From positions 186,001 through 250,000 of the forward strand of contig NZ_FZOF01000001.1 of the NCBI RefSeq assembly GCF_900188405.1: 64,000 bases of DNA. Direction: 5' to 3'. The stretch's first letter is position 1. The number at the start of each line of letters is the position of its first letter. Positions 61,354-64,000 of the stretch are shown here, one piece after another. The position numbers and the translations under genes were made by a program. A model generated the notes under the pieces. The model was not told the DNA's origin. It saw only the letters and a program-made list of their open reading frames with translations, and ran no database searches. This stretch comes from Actinacidiphila glaucinigra. GTDB lineage: Bacteria > Actinomycetota > Actinomycetes > Streptomycetales > Streptomycetaceae.

Positions 61354-62235
61354 TCACTCGCGGTCTTCCAGGAATGCGCTGATGCCGTCCGCGATGCCCT
61401 CCGCGGCACGCTGCCGCCAGGCCGGGCTGGTCATCAGTACCGCGTCCTTGGGGTCGCGCATGTTGCCGCACTCGATCAACACCTTCGGCCTGGTGCTGAG
61501 GTTGAGCCCGCCCAGGTCGCGGCGGACGTCCAGGCCGGTGCCGCCGCCGATGTAGTTGGACGGCCGCGTGCCCGTCTCCGCCGCGAAGTGCCGCTTGAGG
61601 GCGGTGCCCAGCAGCTTGGACGGCCCGCTGATCGTGCGGGTGTCCGCGATGCCGCGGTGCACCGGGGCGGGCAGGATCACGTGGAAGCCGCGGTTGCCGG
61701 CCGCCGAGCCGTCGCCGTGCACCGACACCACCGCGTCGGCCTTCGCCTTGTTCCCGATCCGGGCCCGCTCGTCGATGCAGGGGCCGTAGGCGCGGTCGCC
61801 GTCGTACGTGAGCCTCACCGTGGCCCCGCGGGCCTCGAGCAGCGCCCGGGCGCGCCGGGAGACGTCCAGGGTGAACACGGCCTCGGCGTAGCCCGCGTTG
61901 GTCGCCGTGCCCGTGGTGTCGCACTCCTTGCGGGCGGTGCCGATGTCGACCAGGCGGTTGATCTCGGAGGTGTGCCGGCTGTTCTGCGCGTTGTGCCCCG
62001 GGTCCAGCACGACGACCTTCCCCGCGAGCGGCTTCGCGGCGCCGGAGGACGGTGCGGCCGAGGACGGCGCGGAGGCCGCCGCGGAGCGGTGCGGGCGCAC
62101 GTTCTGCGGGAGGTCGCCGTTCCGTCCGGGGTCGTCCGGTCCGCTCGTGGCGTCCCACACCAGCCACGCGGCCGCGCACGCCGGCACCAGCGCGGCCACG
62201 ACGACCACGGTGGAGCGGCCTTTCCTCTTGAACAC
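61354..62235 (-). CDS. N-acetylmuramoyl-L-alanine amidase (Amidase_3)
   Basis: 293 residues from GTG 62235. N-terminal membrane anchor or signal segment (STVVVVAALVPACAAAWLVW), a Pro/Ser linker, then the zinc amidase: VVVLDPGHNAQNSRHTSEIN (His ~79), AVVSVHGDGSAAGN (His ~190) and the catalytic Glu in VLIECGNMRDPKDAVLM. It cleaves the bond between MurNAc and L-Ala in the wall. GTG 62235 has only a weak binding site. Confidence 0.9.
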   Translation of the reverse strand: MFKRKGRSTVVVVAALVPACAAAWLVWDATSGPDDPGRNGDLPQNVRPHRSAAASAPSSAAPSSGAAKPLAGKVVVLDPGHNAQNSRHTSEINRLVDIGTARKECDTTGTATNAGYAEAVFTLDVSRRARALLEARGATVRLTYDGDRAYGPCIDERARIGNKAKADAVVSVHGDGSAAGNRGFHVILPAPVHRGIADTRTISGPSKLLGTALKRHFAAETGTRPSNYIGGGTGLDVRRDLGGLNLSTRPKVLIECGNMRDPKDAVLMTSPAWRQRAAEGIADGISAFLEDRE

Positions 62236-62257
62236 GTCAGCGATGCTATCCGCCGTC

Positions 62258-62929
62258 TCAGGTCCCGGCGCCCGTACGCCGGAGGACGTGCAGCGAACCG
62301 GTCACGGACACTTCCGTGAACGCGCCCGAGTCCAGTGCCCGCCGGTAGATCCGCCAGGGCGCCTGGCCGCCGTCGGCCGGGTCCGCGAAGACGTCGTGGA
62401 TGACCAGGAGGCCGTCCTGCGCGAGGTGCGGCACCCAGCCCTCGTAGTCGTTCCCGGCGTGCTCGTCGGTGTGCCCGCCGTCGATGAAGACCAGGGCGAG
62501 CGGCTTCCCCCACACCGCCGCCACCTGCGGGGAACGGCCGACGACCGCGACGACGTGGTCCTCCAGCCCGGCGGCGTGCAGGGTGCGCCGGAAGGCGGGG
62601 AGGGTGTCCATCAGGCCGACCTCGGGGTCGACGAGCGTCGTGTCGTGGTACTCCCAGCCGGGCTGCTGCTCCTCGCTGCCGCGGTGGTGGTCGACGGTGA
62701 CGGCGACGGTCCCGGCCTCGCGGGCGGCGGCGGCCAGCAGGATGGTGGAGCGCCCGCAGTACGTGCCGACCTCCAGCAGGGGCAGGCCCGGGAGGCGCGC
62801 GGCGGCGCCGGCCGCTGCCGTGTGGAGGGCGAGGCCCTCGTGGGTGGGCATGAAGCCCTTGGCCGCCTCGAACGCGGCCAGTGCGTCCGCGGGGACCTCG
62901 GCGGGGGGTGGCGTGCTCATGCCCTCCAT
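62258..62929 (-). CDS. Class I SAM-dependent methyltransferase
   Basis: 223 residues from ATG 62929 (ATG 62920 also possible). Motif I LPLLEVGTYCGRSTILLAAA, DVHHRG-like VTVDHHRGSEEQQPGWEYHD, acidic motif LALVFIDGGHTDEHAGNDYE and LVIHDVFADP. Resembles the Methyltransf_24-type enzymes near streptomycete cell-wall genes. Substrate unknown. Divergent from the sigma factor gene. Confidence 0.85.
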   Translation of the reverse strand: MEGMSTPPPAEVPADALAAFEAAKGFMPTHEGLALHTAAAGAAARLPGLPLLEVGTYCGRSTILLAAAAREAGTVAVTVDHHRGSEEQQPGWEYHDTTLVDPEVGLMDTLPAFRRTLHAAGLEDHVVAVVGRSPQVAAVWGKPLALVFIDGGHTDEHAGNDYEGWVPHLAQDGLLVIHDVFADPADGGQAPWRIYRRALDSGAFTEVSVTGSLHVLRRTGAGT

Positions 62930-63020
62930 CGTCCCGCACGGCCGCGGTGCCGTTCCGCGCGGGGTGCGCCTGGCGGCGGGCGGTCCGGGGCGCGGGCCGT
63001 TCTGGTTGAATGGTCACCAT

Positions 63021-63998
63021 ATGACTGATCTGCTGCCGGGCGGGGTGCCGTCGGACCTCGATCTGGTGCGGGCCGCGCAGTCGGGCGACGCGGCGTCCCT
63101 CGGGCTGCTGCTCGCCAGGCACCGGGCGGCCATGTACGGGGTCGCCCTCGCCATGCTGGGCCACGGCCCGGACGCCGAGGACGCCGTGCAGGAGGCGGCG
63201 CTCATCGCGCTGCGGCGCATCGGTGACCTCCGCGACCCGGACGCGGCCGGCCCATGGCTGCGGATGGTGGTCCGCAACGTCTGCCGCGCCCAGCTGCGCA
63301 GGACGTCGGCGGTCCCGGTGGCCGAACTCGAAGGACTCGTCGCCATGGACCGCTCGGGCGGGCCGCCCGACCCGGCGGACGTACTCGACGGGCAGGTGCT
63401 GCGGGACTGGATCTGGAGTGCGCTGGAGCAGCTGTCACCCGGGCTGCGACTGGTGACGATGCTGCGATACTTCACCGACGTCACCTCCTACGAGGAGATC
63501 GCGCTGCTGTGCGGCATCGCCGTCGGCACCGTGCGCAGCAGGCTCAACCAGGCGCGGGCCAAGCTGGCCGCCGCGCTGCTGGACCTGGGCGACCGGGTCC
63601 ACGACGACGCCGCCTCCCTCACCGCGCACCACCGCCTTCTGGCCGAGCAGACCTTGGTCGCGGCCCATCGCGGCGAGCTCGCCTCGGCCTGGGCCGGGTG
63701 GCGGTCATCCCGGCTGGAGGTGACCTGGCCGACCGGCAAGCGCTCCGACCTCGGCTACCTGGGATTCTCCTTCGGCCGCGACGTCTCCGAGGGCGTCCGC
63801 CAGCGGCTGCTGAACGTGGTGGCGAGCCGCGAGGTCGTCATCTGGGAGACGGCCATCGTCAATCCGCCGGAGGACCCGTTCCACTGCCCGCCCGGCGTGG
63901 TCTGGGTGCATTTCCTCGACCGGGACCGCGACGACAGGCTGCGTCTGTACCACCCGCGCCGCCGTCGGACCGGCCTCGCAAAAGATCATGGCGGCTGA
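63021..63998 (+). CDS. ECF sigma factor with C-terminal SnoaL-like extension
   Basis: 325 residues from ATG 63021. Region 2 reads LLLARHRAAMYGVALAMLGH and GPDAEDAVQEAALIALRRIG. Region 4 reads LSPGLRLVTMLRYFTDVTSY and EEIALLCGIAVGTVRSRLNQ. After ~185 an extension of ~140 residues (LAAHRGELASAWAGWRSSRL, VVIWETAIVNPPEDPFHCPP) takes the place of a partner anti-sigma. It is a second sigma factor of this kind in the window, but without the NQVNPDKL motif of the ECF41 one. Ends in the last bases of the window. Confidence 0.88.
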   Translation: MTDLLPGGVPSDLDLVRAAQSGDAASLGLLLARHRAAMYGVALAMLGHGPDAEDAVQEAALIALRRIGDLRDPDAAGPWLRMVVRNVCRAQLRRTSAVPVAELEGLVAMDRSGGPPDPADVLDGQVLRDWIWSALEQLSPGLRLVTMLRYFTDVTSYEEIALLCGIAVGTVRSRLNQARAKLAAALLDLGDRVHDDAASLTAHHRLLAEQTLVAAHRGELASAWAGWRSSRLEVTWPTGKRSDLGYLGFSFGRDVSEGVRQRLLNVVASREVVIWETAIVNPPEDPFHCPPGVVWVHFLDRDRDDRLRLYHPRRRRTGLAKDHGG

Positions 63999-64000
63999 TC

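Overview
The window is about 72% G+C with strong third-position G/C bias, GTG starts, tight GTGA/ATGA stop-start overlaps and long shadow reading frames. The gene content (snapalysin, an ECF41-type sigma factor, DUF4097 next to a ribbon-helix-helix protein, a CYP125-like P450, a SCO2322-type gene) points to a Streptomyces chromosome. Genes were called by reading motifs, ribosome binding sites and junctions; no database search was possible.

Region by region. 0-5.6 kb: a 5'-truncated HAD phosphatase, a ~0.85 kb dispersed repeat (R1), a Mut7-C RNase-like protein, a lipoprotein, a secreted HNH nuclease and a PhoD-type phosphatase. 5.6-9.7 kb: a minus-strand operon (ribbon-helix-helix regulator, DUF4097, DrrA/DrrB-type ABC exporter) preceded by an array of TGGCGCCA-like boxes at 10-11 bp spacing. 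9.7-20.4 kb: a lipoprotein, HupE/UreJ, a secreted metallophosphoesterase with a C-terminal WxL-like domain beside a DUF916-type (WxL-interacting) membrane protein, a TROVE/Ro60 protein, a VOC protein, a PstS-like protein with the same WxL-like tail and a Gly-rich secreted peptide. 20.4-25.7 kb: a RidA pseudogene, an ECF41-like sigma factor with an FAD oxidoreductase, a small membrane protein, a Tat DUF1259 lipoprotein and an APH-fold kinase. 25.7-32.9 kb: a secreted propeller/Ig-like protein, a VOC protein, a snapalysin and a second PstS/WxL-like protein whose upstream region resembles that of the first.

32.9-40.8 kb is an island: three decayed elements in tandem, each bounded by copies of the 3' half of the tRNA-Val(UAC) gene at 40.7 kb. 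It holds integrase fragments, a transposase remnant, a truncated YVTN propeller gene, a broken NUDIX gene and several orphan genes of atypical codon use.

40.8-53.5 kb joins steroid-type genes (CYP125-like P450, thiolase, aldehyde dehydrogenase, ferredoxin, KstR-like TetR, MBL-fold hydrolase) around a cobalamin-riboswitch operon. That operon encodes a complete ECF transporter plus two secreted, membrane-anchored proteins, one with an alpha/alpha-toroid fold. Two divergent promoters in the steroid set share one palindromic operator. 53.5-64 kb: the second long repeat (R2), a GT4 / methyltransferase / toroid operon, small membrane proteins and lipoproteins, an F420-type oxidoreductase, a cell-wall amidase, a methyltransferase and a sigma factor with a C-terminal extension.

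Most notable: the dispersed WxL-like surface system, the decameric operator array, the intrinsic-factor-like corrinoid uptake operon, the tandem tRNA-Val island and the long R1/R2 repeat.
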